DNA of 64,000 nucleotides from Aulostomus chinensis (taxonomy: Eukaryota; Chordata; Actinopteri; Syngnathiformes; Aulostomidae), in NCBI GenBank assembly GCA_037954235.1, contig JBBMOA010000022.1:4192501-4256500 (forward strand). The letters run 5' to 3'. Position numbers and translations under genes: made by a program. The notes below the pieces were generated by a model. It did not search any database. It saw only the letters and a list, made by a program, of their open reading frames with translations, and was not told where the DNA came from. Positions within the stretch are counted from its first letter, which is position 1; each line of letters opens with the position of its first letter. This document shows, piece by piece, positions 1 to 10,494 of the stretch.

Positions 1-133
1 TATAGAAGATATTAATGTATATAGAAGATATAAATCTATATAGGAGATATGAATCTATATAGAAGATATAAATCTATATAGGAGATATAAATCTATATAG
101 AAGATATAAATGTATATAGAAGATATAAATCTA
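1..133. repeat. 19-bp AT-rich minisatellite (left edge)
   Basis: Seven consecutive 19-bp units, each close to TATAGAAGATATAAATCTA, begin at 1, 20, 39, 58, 77, 96 and 115 with no indel. Variants occur at unit positions 6 (A/G), 12-13 and 17 (C/G). The array touches the first base, so its true length is unknown. It is followed by AT-rich unique sequence. Confidence 0.93.
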
Positions 134-256
134 TATATCCATGATAAACTAGAAAAACATCCATATTTCACTCAAATTAAGGACCAATTAAATGACCTGA
201 TACAAACTGTATATGTATACCTCAATGTTCTTACATATATCTGTACATACATATGT

Positions 257-313
257 ATACACACACACACACACACACACACATACACACACACACATAC
301 ACACACACATACA
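257..313. repeat. (CA)n microsatellite, interrupted
   Basis: A CA tract broken by three CAT steps. The surrounding 200-320 bases are TA/CA-rich. The His-Thr open frames across it are repeat translations. Confidence 0.95.
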
Positions 314-467
314 AGACATTAATAGACGTTCAAAGGTGTTTCTGAGTTGAACTGAAGTGAGAAGAGAAGTGATGTGATGATGTAATGGGATGATGAGGAT
401 GAGGAGGAGTTGCAGAGGGAACACACACTCAGGTCATCAGGGTGCATCTATCTCTCCATGACTGCTG

Positions 468-471
<4 letters not shown>

Positions 472-537
<66 letters not shown>
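472..537. repeat. (CA)33 microsatellite
   Basis: A perfect uninterrupted CA tract of about 66 bp. Long perfect tracts like this are usually length-polymorphic. Confidence 0.97.
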
Positions 538-538
<1 letters not shown>

Positions 539-554
539 CTTGCATGCCTCCTCC

Positions 555-735
555 CTTGTCTGAGTCAGAGGCTCATTTGCTGTGTGTCACGGTGACGTTG
601 ACGTTTACACCGGTGACGTTTGACACTGAAGTTCACCGCGGATAACAAACCGGCTTCTCAATAACCAGTCAGTGGCGGTGCCGCGTGAGGAGCGGCGTGC
701 GGGATGGAGCGGAGGACGGCCCCCAGAGGGCGAAC
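555..735 (+). promoter_or_regulatory. AP-1/CRE motif cluster before a CpG-rich segment
   Basis: A perfect AP-1 heptamer TGAGTCA (561-567) is followed by three TGACGT CRE half-sites at 593-598, 599-604 and 614-619, all in the same orientation within 27 bp. The next 100 bases are CpG-rich (for example GTGCCGCGTGAGGAGCGGCG near 678). The motifs are seen directly. A role as enhancer or promoter is inference: no TATA box or convincing first exon follows, and the ATG at 704 opens only a very short frame. Confidence 0.3.
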
Positions 736-1485
736 AACACAACTGTGACCGTCTGTGCCTCCACCCTCGCACCTTCCTCACTCATTACATCCTCCACCAG
801 ACAGGAAGCATCAGATAATCTTCATCACACACACCTGCTCTCCTCACCGCAGGCCAGCAGAGCCTCTCGAGCAGAACATTGCAACAATAAGTGTGTTTCC
901 ATCCACCTGTTTCCACCAGATTCTCCCTTTTACTACACCAGAGAGCACCCCCCCCACCCCACCCCCCCAAAAAAAGACGAATTATTGAGGCAGCAAAGAC
1001 CAGATGTTTCATGTGGACAGAGGAGAGAAATTAATTTCTATAGAGAAGGAATAAAACTATTGAAGGCAAACAAACCCAAGCTGTTCTCCATCTACAATCC
1101 AAGGTCACTCAGGGTCAGACTATAAAGAGCAGAGCAGTTAAATTCAAATCCCGATCTTGTGGGTCTTTAGTTTGAAATCTGCTGGCAGGATTTCCTCTGG
1201 CTGTTTTGTTAGATTCACAGGGCTCGAGCGGAGGAGAGGACCCGTTCAGGTTTTTATATTTGGTAAATAACAAAGGTGACGCAACACACCGGGACGAGGG
1301 TTTTAACAGCTTCCCAGCCGGTTCCTACTGACTCTCCTGTCAGCTCGTCTCTCACAACCTTGGTCCTCCTCCCTCAAGGCTCTTCACGTTATTTTACGGT
1401 GAAATTTTAAGTGAAAGAGCCTCAAAAAAGCAATCGTCTACGTAACGCTGCCAGAAGACAGAAGTATGGAAGTCACACATGGCTG

Positions 1486-1489
<4 letters not shown>
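736..1489. other. unique non-coding stretch
   Basis: Mixed-composition sequence with short C and A runs near 950-975. The 146-codon frame starting at 685 crosses it but resembles no protein I know and has no coding character. I see no repeat family or RNA gene here. Confidence 0.5.

Positions 1490-1524
<35 letters not shown>
1490..1524. repeat. (GA)17 microsatellite
   Basis: A perfect GA tract followed by imperfect GAGAGG sequence, making a purine-only strand of about 40 bp. Confidence 0.95.
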
Positions 1525-1529
<5 letters not shown>

Positions 1530-3044
1530 GTGAAACGGAGAGAGGTGTGGAGGATTTACCCTCAGCTGGACAGCTGCTGCTCTTCAGTCTGAAAATCTAC
1601 TCCAGAACTGCGAAACTGGTCCTCTGAAAACAGGAGGATGTGGTGGCGGCACATCTGTTCCCAGTACAAACCAGTACCACAGGAACAATGCTAAAAGAAG
1701 ACAGTCCCTTTTTTTCATGTTGGGCACACCAAATCTCTGGTCTGTCTGGTAGTTTAGAAATCTGAATTTTAGTTCTCTGACTTTTCCTGTTGGAAAACAG
1801 TGTTTTACGATGCGTCCAAGTCTGACGAGGAAAGACTGCCATCATCATTTAACGCAGTCCAGTGTTTCTGAAAAGTGTGTGGGGCTCTAAGATCATACAC
1901 ACACGCACAGTGACATTCTTGCGTTCTTCTTAAAATGTGGCTGCATAGGTGGCTCAGTTTCACAGAATGTCAATGTTTTGCCCACGTTTTGCTCATTTTT
2001 CTCATCTGGAGGACAGATTTCTTGGATGACGAAGCCTCTGTAGCTGAGAGGGCGAGGAGGCTGAAGCGGAACCAGCAGGAAGTATCTTTAAACCCGTGTA
2101 TCCGTGAGCTGCGGGAGGGACCAGCTCGTCCTCTGTTGCTACATAAATCCTCCGTGTGCGGGTTGCGTTCGCGTCGACACGCCCACTGATCGTCTTTGTC
2201 TTTGTCTCCATTCACACTTAAGAGTGGGAAAAAAAAAAAATTACAAATCTCCCCCCGGACGAATGCATCCCTCCCACCCCCCCCCCCCCTCTTGCTTCCA
2301 TTTCCTCACCAGTGAGCCGGTGCTGCCTCCTGCTGCAGTTTGTAGAATATTTATATGAATTATCAAACATTTATACTTCTTAAATCAATACTGTATCATT
2401 CCTCTGGAGATTAAAAAAAAAAAAACAAAAACGGAGAGGGTACAGGATTTCGCTGGTGTACACAGGCAGCAGCCCCCTGCTCCTGCATGCTTCTGCCACT
2501 GTGTCACTCCATCTCCTGGTGGAAAAACACCCGAATCTGCAGATGCTATGCTATTATGTAAGTGACACTGGAGCGGTGAAAAATAGCGACTGTATCACAC
2601 ACAGTTTAAATTAAATTGCAACAACAATCTCTGTGGTGAGCGCTCCATTGCTCTCTGGTATAAAACGCTGTGGTGTGTGGGTAGCATTAGCCATCAGAGA
2701 AACACTCAGGCCCAAGGTCTACATTTAACGCTTTCCTGGTGAGAAAAAAAAAAAAAAAAGAAACACTCACACAGGCAGTCTGATACTGTGATGGTTACAT
2801 CAGCGGCGTGACTCGGGCAGTGAGGGAGTGGGGTTGATGAGAAGTTCACACAAGAAGACTTTCATCCGCTCGCTGGAGTGACGCTTTCTATCTTGAATCT
2901 TTAAATCGCTGCCGTTTTTACACTTCAACAACCTCAAAGAGCCAAAGAGCGGCGATTTGAAGAGAACCAACAAAAAAAAAAAAAAGAGACAGGAAAAGGA
3001 AAAGTAGAGGAGTGAAAGAAGGGCCTGGGGTGCTTGCGTCCTAG
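1525..3044. other. non-coding stretch with homopolymer runs
   Basis: The span contains a C-run at about 2275-2290, A-runs near 2411, 2741 and 2970, and a moderately CpG-rich part at 2040-2190. I see no gene, transposon or structured RNA. The small open frames overlap one another on both strands and look like chance. Confidence 0.5.
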
Positions 3045-3089
3045 GGGGTCGCATGTAATAGCGGAAGAAAATGGATGGATGGATGGATG
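3045..3089 (+). mobile_element. SINE 3'-tail fragment
   Basis: Sequence like GGGTCGC...AGCGGAAGAAA leads into (ATGG)n. This is the characteristic 3' end of the tailed tRNA-type SINE seen in full at 4050-4443. Only the terminal 45 bp survive, so this is a severely 5'-truncated insertion or the displaced tail of a neighbouring copy. Confidence 0.65.
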
Positions 3090-3315
3090 CAAATCCTCCA
3101 CACCTCTCTCCATTTCACCTCTCCTCTACAGTTGTGTGTTCTGCAGTTACGCAAACAGAACCTGTGTTCCTCCTGCTGCAGACGACCCGGAACACAGGTT
3201 CTCCCTCACGCCGCGTCCTCTGCTCTCACAGTTTGGATGCCTTTGTTCAGGTTTGTCATGGCTGAAGCTCATCACAGATGGATGCAGATATTTAGCTTTC
3301 AATGGATGCTCTGGA

Positions 3316-3612
3316 GGCGGCACGGTGGTGCAGTGGTCAGCGCTCTCGCCTCACAGCAAGAAGGTTCTGGGTTCGAGCCCCGGCTGGAGCACAGGGTCTT
3401 TCTGAGTGAGTCTCCCTGTTCCTGCGTGGGTTCTCTCTGGTACTCCAGCTTCCTCCCACAGTCCAAAGACATCAAGAGGGACCAGGTTAATCCAGACTCT
3501 AAATTGACCGTAGGCGTGGCTGGGAGAGCCAATGGTTGTCTGTCTCTATGTGTTGGCCCTGTGATGGACTGGTGATCCTTCCAGGGTGAACCCCGCCTCT
3601 CACCTGAAGGCT
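3316..3612 (+). mobile_element. tRNA-derived SINE, copy A, tail lost
   Basis: The head GGCGGCACGGTGGTGCAGTG carries an internal pol III promoter: A box TGGTGCAGTGG (3326-3336), matching TRGYNNANNNG, and B box GGTTCGAGCCC near 3370-3380. The conserved body follows, through CCAGGGTGAACCCCGCC. The usual distal part with the GCGGAAGA...(ATGG)n tail is replaced by T-rich sequence. The open frames across it are the spurious proteins that such repeats commonly give in fish gene models. The family name is not assigned here. Confidence 0.85.
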
Positions 3613-4037
3613 GCTTTATTTTTTTTTTTTCATTACTCACACATCTGCCTGCCATGATTGTAGTCCCAATTCAGTGTTGGCACTGGCACACAGGTGTACC
3701 GATACCAGCGACAAGAACAACAACAGAGGACAAATCTTGGAATGACGCATCGACAGAGTTGCTGCCGACTCTTCAGCGAGTTTCAGCTCATTGTCAAACT
3801 ATCTGGCTGCAACTTTTCTGTTTTGGTTCACCTCATTGACTCCCAAAGAGTCTTTTTTTTTTTTTTTACTGCAGCCAGCATATGATTTATTTATTTCTAC
3901 TGATGCATTTACATGACCAGTCCTGCGTCTAGAGAATCTCACCCTGGAGAACCAGACAAGCCAGTGAAGACGACACAGTGGAGCACTGCCGAAGAGCTCG
4001 ACTGAACCTGTTTACTCATTTTTTTTGAGGGCCGTTT
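3613..4037. other. unique spacer between two SINE copies
   Basis: Unremarkable sequence with T-runs near 3620 and 3852. No gene or repeat family is recognised. Confidence 0.5.
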
Positions 4038-4049
4038 TGAGAAGTAGCA

Positions 4050-4443
4050 TCCATCCATCCACCCATCCATCCATCCATCCATCCATCTTCTTCTGCTTAT
4101 TTCTGTTAAGGGTCCCAGGGGGGCTGGAGCCTATCCCAGAGGCTACGGGCCAGGGGCAGGGTTCAGCCTGGACGGGTCACCAGTCCATCACAGGGCCAAC
4201 ATAGAGGCAGACAACCATTCACACTCACAGTCACACCTACGGTCAATTTAGAGTATCAATCAGCCTCGTCCCCTCTTGATATCGTTGGACTGTGGGAGGA
4301 AGCTGGAGTACCAGAGAGAACCCCCACAGGAACAGGAGAACATGGAGACTCACCCAGAAAGACCCCGTGCTACAGCTGGGGCTTGAACCCAGAACCTTCT
4401 TGCTGGGAGGCGACAGTGCTGACCACTGCACCGCCGTGCCACC
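4050..4443 (-). mobile_element. full-length tRNA-derived SINE, copy B, with target duplication
   Basis: Read on the minus strand, the element runs from GGTGGCACGGCGGTGCAGTG, through a B-box-like GGTTCAAGCCC, to a body and an (ATGG)n tail at 4050-4085. A perfect 12-bp duplication, TGAGAAGTAGCA, flanks it at 4038-4049 and 4444-4455. That is direct evidence of insertion by target-primed retroposition. Body diagnostics differ from copies A and C: this copy has a TGTGACTGTGAGTGTGAATGG-like stretch where A and C have GGCTGGGAGAGCCAATGG. It therefore belongs to another subfamily. Being non-autonomous, it would need a partner LINE. Confidence 0.92.
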
Positions 4444-4455
4444 TGAGAAGTAGCA

Positions 4456-5580
4456 ATTATTTAAAAATTATTTCTGACTGCATGGATGGCTCTGATTTTT
4501 TTGGGGTGGGTGGGTGGGGGGATCTAACCTGCATGAGAAAATTCACCAAAAAAAAAAAGTCTACGAGACGCGATAACTCCCACGAGTGAACACCACTTTT
4601 TTTTTCCTGATTTTTGAAGCCTAAATGCAATCGCTAGATGTACGAAGCTGATGTTCTGCTATGGGAGACCTACATCGCGGACCCCTGACTTCAGCGCCAC
4701 CCTCGCTAGCTTCAAGCTCACTCCTTTTTTTCGGCGTGATGACGTTTAATCTCCCCGATAACTTCTGTTATCCACTTGCTAGCAAGCGTTGTTTTTAAGA
4801 CACACATATTCCCGAGTGCAGTATTGACCGACGTATTTTTTTGCCGCAAAACAAGATGTCAAAATGTTTTAAGCTAGAGTGAACCGCTGACCTCCTGATG
4901 CATTCAGGCTTTTTGTGGAAAGTCAGAATTTCTGAGTTCTCGGTCAGAAATTTGAACTGGAACCCTCTGTTCACCAGAATTCCTTCTTGGAAACTTGAGC
5001 CCTACCTACCCTACCCTGAGCTCACAATTCAAGATGGCCGCTCTGTGGCTCCGTCACATGAACGCTCCAAAAATATACCGTTTTTGGCACTTTCTTGTCT
5101 AATTTTGTCCATTTACAGTGGTGCACATGGTTCCGTTCATATTTATCTGTAGGCATGTTGCTACGACTGCTTATATAAACACAACACACAGAATGTTGCT
5201 TTTGACAGCTGTTGTTAACGGCTGAGACATAAACAACGTGCGGATTTTTCTTTGCCCTTCCGCTTCCAACTGGGTCTCAACTGGGATGGGATGTCATTCC
5301 GAGATAAAGTGAAGTCACATGATTTCAGGCATTTAACCCAGAGCCCTGTTGAATCTGGGAGGAGGGAAGCAACGTTCTACAAGGCTAAAAAAGAAACAAG
5401 AAATGAGGATCGGAGAGTTTGTGGGAATGAAAATAGTTTGAAAAAAGGTAAAAAGCGGACAGTAAGGTCAGAAGATGAGGAGGTGATGAGTGAGAGCAAA
5501 GGTTCCGGAATGGATGAACGAGGAGAGACACACCAGGAAAATGGCGGTGATGGAGGTGCATTCAAGAGGTAGGTGACAGA
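4456..5580. other. possible degenerate unclassified repeat
   Basis: The part 4600-5340 has the texture of an old interspersed repeat: a run of short TTTTTT-linked blocks, and at 4914-4990 and 5262-5310 two stretches with partial inverted similarity around AACTGGAA / TTCCAACTG. No clear terminal repeat or target duplication can be fixed by eye, so family and limits stay open. The 106-codon frame from 5252 is not a recognised protein. Confidence 0.25.
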
Positions 5581-5639
5581 AGTGTTGGCAGAAAAGAAGA
5601 GGAGGTTTTAAAGGTCTTAATGCTCCTGAGGGGAACCAC

Positions 5640-5770
5640 GAGTGGATCTCTCTCTGTTTCCCACAATCCTCTTTTCACCTCCTCTCTGTCTTTTTCTTTC
5701 TAACCTTCCTGTTTTTTTTAATCTTTCTTTTTTTAACCCCCCCATGTCTTTGCTCCCGTGCTTATCCCTC
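5640..5770. repeat. pyrimidine-rich low-complexity tract
   Basis: The plus strand is strongly C/T-biased, with TCTCTCTC, CCTCTCTGTC and TTTTTT blocks. It is simple low-complexity DNA without a fixed period. Confidence 0.6.
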
Positions 5771-5928
5771 GGCAGCTCTTCATCACCACATCTGTACACC
5801 TCAAGTTAACTCCGTCGCCTTCTACCGTTGCTCACTTGCTCTCTGCTGCTGTGCCAACATGAAAAACATTCACGTCAGTTTGCCCTTCTGTTACAAAAAC
5901 ACCTATTTCTCCCCTGAACTCCCCCTGC

Positions 5929-5931
<3 letters not shown>

Positions 5932-5987
<56 letters not shown>
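5932..5987. repeat. (CA)28 microsatellite
   Basis: A perfect CA tract preceded by CCCCCTGCCAA. It is flanked by ordinary unique sequence. Confidence 0.96.
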
Positions 5988-5989
<2 letters not shown>

Positions 5990-7384
5990 TCCAACTCTGA
6001 CTTCCAAATGGGAACATTAGCATGCCCTCACCCATTTACAGACTCAGAAAATACAAATTGACTCACAGAAATTGACAAGCGCACACATGGAAAACAGAAA
6101 TCCATAACTATTGCATGCAGCTTCGTGGCCCCAAAGCAAAAAAAGGACAACTAAAATAACGAGAGCACAGAAATTACCACAATCGGCGAGTAATTATGAT
6201 GAATAAAAAGAGGAATGATTTTAGAAGCTAAAAGCTTCTTTATTCCTTTCAGCAAGCCACTTCACTAAAAGAGGTATGAGAGCTCCAAAGGTGAGGAAGG
6301 TGAGAAAAAAAAACAAATGGGAGAGATATGTGGAGATCAGCATAATTTATTAGTGTTTTGCACATTAAAGCTGATTTTTATGTAAAATTTCTGCTATTTT
6401 ACATTGCAAAAGCTTCTCTACTGTCAAGGCTCCCTGCCATGAAAATCTCAGCTTCGAAGGTTAAAGATATAATTTATGCTACAATCAAGGTAACAAACTG
6501 TCAAAATTAGCCAGGGGTGTTTACCATCTCGACAGAAGACTTCCATGACAGTTCATCAATAATTAAGCCATTCAGAGGCTGTTTCTGGAGGAATCAACAG
6601 AAAGTTTGTCACAAAAAACAAACAAACAAAGAAGCAAACAGTGGGTAAACAAGGGCTTCCTGGAGTTTTACACAAACAAGCGACTCCTCCAATACAGCTA
6701 CTTATGCAATAGAGATTTAACACTGAATAAAGAAAAAAAACTGCTCGACATAGTTGTTGCTTTTCTTGCTGAGACGTTTGCACTGTCGGCCACATTCCAT
6801 TCACATTCTCAGGGGCTGCAAGAACACAAGGAAATACGGTTCCCGTCATTCCTGGGTTCAAACGAGGCGACTTTATTCACGCCTCAAACCTCTCTGATCC
6901 TGGCTCTTCCGTATCCTGCCGGTTTTACTCCTCCAGCACAGATCCGGAAAGATGTGATGGAGGTTTGTTCTTTTTTCCTTCATGTCCTCTTGTTTGAAAG
7001 AAGGCTTCATTTCTCATGGGTTCCTTTAAACCCGCCTGACTCGATACAAGACAGATTCAAAATGCCAGCGCTGCCCAAAGAGGGGCTCCAGGGCTGCAAA
7101 ATATGTGATGATTATTAAAAAAAATCGAACTGTATATCACTGTTTATGCTGTTTTCTTTTTTTGTGACGTAAATGTGGTTGTGAAAAAGGTGGAATTTTT
7201 AATACTCATTTATTCTTTTTGTAATCTAAAGAGGCAGCCGAGGGAAACTTTGTGCCGGATGTTGTTTTGGCTTGAGTGGAGTGAAAAAGGCAGAAACAGC
7301 GGTGAAGAGACGGAAGGACCTTAGTTTAGTTTGGTCTGAGTTTTGGTCCTCCAAGGCCAAATGTTTGGGTGCCCCTGCAATGGG

Positions 7385-7387
<3 letters not shown>
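5988..7387. other. unique AT-rich non-coding stretch
   Basis: It contains the longest non-repeat open frame of the window (6606-7118, 170 codons, plus strand), which has no recognisable domain and a length expected about once by chance. The 6180-6500 part is AT-rich and free of simple repeats, which would fit either conserved non-coding or plain neutral DNA. No RNA gene is seen. Confidence 0.45.

Positions 7388-7454
<67 letters not shown>
7388..7454. repeat. (TG)33 microsatellite
   Basis: A perfect TG tract ending in GCACGCAAG. Alternating purine-pyrimidine of this length can adopt Z-DNA under negative supercoiling. Confidence 0.97.
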
Positions 7455-7455
<1 letters not shown>

Positions 7456-7626
7456 ACGCAAGTTTTAGTAGAACCCAAAGTCTGATTGTAGTCAGCCAGA
7501 CTGACAGGCTGACCCGGAAACAAGGAGATCTGAACGCTGACACTTGTTTCTGTTGCCGGATGCTTTTTTTAGTTTGTAAATTGCAGCTGGCTTTTTGTTC
7601 CACGAGACAAACTGAGGAGATAACAG

Positions 7627-7712
<86 letters not shown>
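7627..7712. repeat. (AT)43 microsatellite with one C
   Basis: An AT dinucleotide tract with a single TAC interruption at about 7692. It is self-complementary, so it can extrude cruciforms and is prone to slippage. It lies only about 170 bp from the (TG)33 tract. Confidence 0.96.
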
Positions 7713-7866
7713 TTTTTTTTAACGATTGAGCCAAGTGACCTAAATCCATCGAACATAATTAGTAAAATGTGCTTCAGGTAGCTTCAGTTTGATGGATTCA
7801 GCTCAAGGTTTTGGTGCATTGACTGCTCTCGCTAATGTGCAGATGTGGCAGGATTGTGTATTTGTG

Positions 7867-7869
<3 letters not shown>

Positions 7870-7908
<39 letters not shown>
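7870..7908. repeat. (CA)19 microsatellite
   Basis: A CA tract immediately preceded by GTATATA, followed by unique sequence. Confidence 0.95.
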
Positions 7909-7909
<1 letters not shown>

Positions 7910-8729
7910 CTGCAACATGACAGCTGCCATTCAACTCAATAGCTGCCTGAATACAACTGGGTCAGCGTCCCATTTTGGGTCCCACCCCTCAGTTTGACAG
8001 TAGCTTTGTGAAAGAGACCCGTGACTGGGACTACGCGGCGATGGAAACCAGGCAGGTACTTTCAGTAAGATGTCTTGAAGGCAGAACATTTAGGTAAAAA
8101 TGCTGCAAAACTGAATAACAATTTCCTGTGTTCTATTATTGAGAAACATCATATTTTAAAGAATATGCGCCGTAAACAAAACACAAAAAGCTCCTGGGTT
8201 CAATGTATCCTTTGGTGCAGAACTTTTGGAGACGACAGCAAAATGTGATGGTTATAAAGTTGCAGCCAGCAGAGCCACAAAGAGGTTTTTCTAGGTTTAA
8301 TGATTGAATAGGAAATGTCACTGATGGCCCTCCAGAGCTGATTGAACATGTTGTGTGCAAGAGTAGGTGAGAGTAGGTTTGAATTTTTCTCAATTAGCTC
8401 AATTCCGTAAGTGCAACTTTGAAACATGCGACAAAGATGTGGATCATAAATTATTCCCCAATCAAGGATGCATCGACTGATGACTTGGCTGACGAGAACA
8501 AGTGGGACGGAGGGGGAATCATAAATAATGTCATGGCGGCTCCATCACCGAGCACTCACTGTAATTATCCCTCCGAGACCTGACAGGACCCATCCAGCCC
8601 TTGGCGCCCCTGCTGCACGCCGTGACAGGTCCAGCAGCTCGCAGGACAACCAGACAAAACCACACATATGACACACTAATAGCAAGGCAGCTTTGATTGG
8701 TCCTTTAAAATCCCATTGCAGCTCCTGCA

Positions 8730-8733
<4 letters not shown>
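7909..8733. other. unique non-coding stretch
   Basis: No simple repeat, transposon or convincing open frame is seen. Composition is balanced. The 8440-8560 part is relatively AT-rich. Confidence 0.5.

Positions 8734-8819
<86 letters not shown>
8734..8819. repeat. (CA)43 microsatellite
   Basis: One of the longest perfect CA tracts in the window (about 86 bp). Confidence 0.97.
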
Positions 8820-8821
<2 letters not shown>

Positions 8822-9014
8822 CCTGTTTTCATCACGACATTGAATTATGGTAATTTCACGGGGGTTTGACCGTGAGGTGCCCCTCATCCACTCTCACTTT
8901 AACCTTCATCGTCACCCTAAATGATTATAGGGAGTTACTCTTTCTCCCAAAAAGGAAGGAAGGAAGTCCCATCAGTGACTGTGTAAAGAGATTTATGTCT
9001 CAACAACAACAGGA

Positions 9015-9049
9015 ATACACACACATACACACACACACACACACACACG
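9015..9049. repeat. (CA)n microsatellite, interrupted
   Basis: A short CA tract with one CAT interruption, preceded by CAACAACAACAG. Confidence 0.93.
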
Positions 9050-9149
9050 CTGCACATTGTGACCTTTTGAATAAATCTGCCTATCAGTGTTCTCTGTTTT
9101 GTCTTGGTCCCTTTTGCCCATATGCCTCTACCCACTTAACAGATTACAG

Positions 9150-9150
<1 letters not shown>

Positions 9151-9225
<75 letters not shown>
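9151..9225. repeat. (CA)37 microsatellite
   Basis: A perfect CA tract of about 75 bp, followed by a G-rich stretch at 9275-9325. Confidence 0.97.
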
Positions 9226-9227
<2 letters not shown>

Positions 9228-9274
9228 CCATCACACTCACTCTGTTGCTTCCTCAAATAACATCGAGTGTAGTC

Positions 9275-9325
9275 GGGAGGGGAGTGTGGAGGGGGGGTGT
9301 TCGGAGGGGTGGGGGGGGTGGTTGC
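9275..9325. repeat. G-rich tract
   Basis: Several runs of 3-8 G occur within 50 bp on the plus strand (GGGGAG, GGGGGGGTG, GGGGTGGGGGGGG). The pattern of G-runs separated by short spacers fits the general G-quadruplex rule. Confidence 0.6.
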
Positions 9326-9429
9326 TGGGTGAAATGGCATTGCTCTCTAAATGATCCAGAGCAAATGAGTTTATCTCAAAGACAGACAGCCCCCAAACCA
9401 TTCAGGATCAAACTAGGTCACAGTCACAC

Positions 9430-9485
9430 GGGGGGGGGGGGGGGGCAGAGAAAGACAGACAGAGAGAGAGAGAGAGAGAGCGCGA
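9430..9485. repeat. poly-G run followed by (GA)n
   Basis: Sixteen consecutive G at 9430-9445, then GACAGACA, then (GA)n to about 9480. The whole plus strand is nearly pure purine for about 55 bp. Confidence 0.9.
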
Positions 9486-9650
9486 GAGTGAGAGAGAACA
9501 GCTGCGTGACGATAGAGAGAGGAAGAGGAGACGGGATGCAGAGGTTACTCAGGAGGCTTAATGACTACAGGGCGACTGAATATTCAGGAAGTGGGAAAGA
9601 TGGACAAGCAATGGTGCACTGATTTAACCCAGTGGTTAAATATAAGGGTC

Positions 9651-10494
9651 AGTACTGGTCAGCACTGGTCAGTACTGGTCAGTCGCGGTCAGCACTGGTC
9701 AGTACTGGTCAGTTCAGGTCAGCACTGGTTAGTACTGGTCAGTCGTGGTCAGTGCTGGTGAGTTGTGGTCAGTTATGGTCAGTACTGGTCAGTACTGGTC
9801 AGTTCAGGTCAGCACTGATTAGTACTGGTCAGTTCAGGTCAGCACTGGTTAGTACTGGTCAGTCGTGGTCAGTGCTGGTGAGTTGTGGTCAGTTATGGTC
9901 AGTACTGGTCAGTTGTGGTCAGCAGAGGTTAGTGCAAGTCAGTCGTGGTCAGTTATAGTCAGTACTGGTGAGTTGTGGTCAGTACTGGTGAGTTGTGGTC
10001 AGTATTGGTCAGCTGTGGTCAGTTATGGTCAGTACTGGTGAGTTGTGGTCAGTATTGGTCAGCTGTGGTCAGTTATGGTCAGTACTGGTGAGTTGTGGTC
10101 AGTATTGGTCAGCTGTGGTCAGTTATGGTCAGTACTGGTGAGTTGTGGTCAGTTATGGTCAGTGCTGGTGAGTTGTGGTCAATTATGATCAGTACTGGTC
10201 AGTTATGGTCAGTGCTGGTGAGTTGTGGTCAATTATGATCAGTACTGGTCAGTTATGGTCAGTACTGGTGAGTTGTGGTCAGTATTGGTCAGCTGTGGTC
10301 AGTCCTGGTCAGTACTGGTGAGTTGTGGTCAGCATTGGTCAGTATTGGTGAGTTGTGGTCAGTATTGGTCAGCTGTGGTCAGTCCTGGTCAGTACTGGTG
10401 AGTTGTGGTCAGCATTGGTCAGTACTGGTGAGTTGTGGTCAGTATTGGTCAGTACTGGTGAGTTGCGGTCAGTATTGGTCAGTATTGGTCAGCA
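9651..10494. repeat. decamer minisatellite, 84 units in perfect 10-bp register
   Basis: The unit is close to AGTACTGGTC. Every 10-mer from 9651 to 10490 starts with AG or AA and ends in a GGTC-like 3' half, with no insertion or deletion over 840 bp. Variation sits mainly at unit positions 3-6 and at position 10 (C/G). Higher-order copies exist: a 50-bp block repeats three times identically from 9981, another 50-bp block is duplicated at 10161 and 10211, an 80-bp block of 9711-9790 recurs at 9831, and a 60-bp block of 10281 recurs at 10361. Several frames are open only because the unit lacks frequent stops. Confidence 0.97.

Noticed and set aside
3075..3655. Frames on both strands at 3.1-3.65 kb
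   Set aside because: They read through the SINE; such predicted proteins are a known artefact of this repeat.
6606..7118. 170-codon plus-strand frame, longest outside repeats
   Set aside because: About one or two frames of this length are expected by chance in six frames of 64 kb. No domain, splice context or codon character supports it.
9651..10494. CRISPR-like array
   Set aside because: The units are contiguous with no unique spacers, and the DNA is vertebrate. The same holds for the 61-bp and 24-bp arrays.
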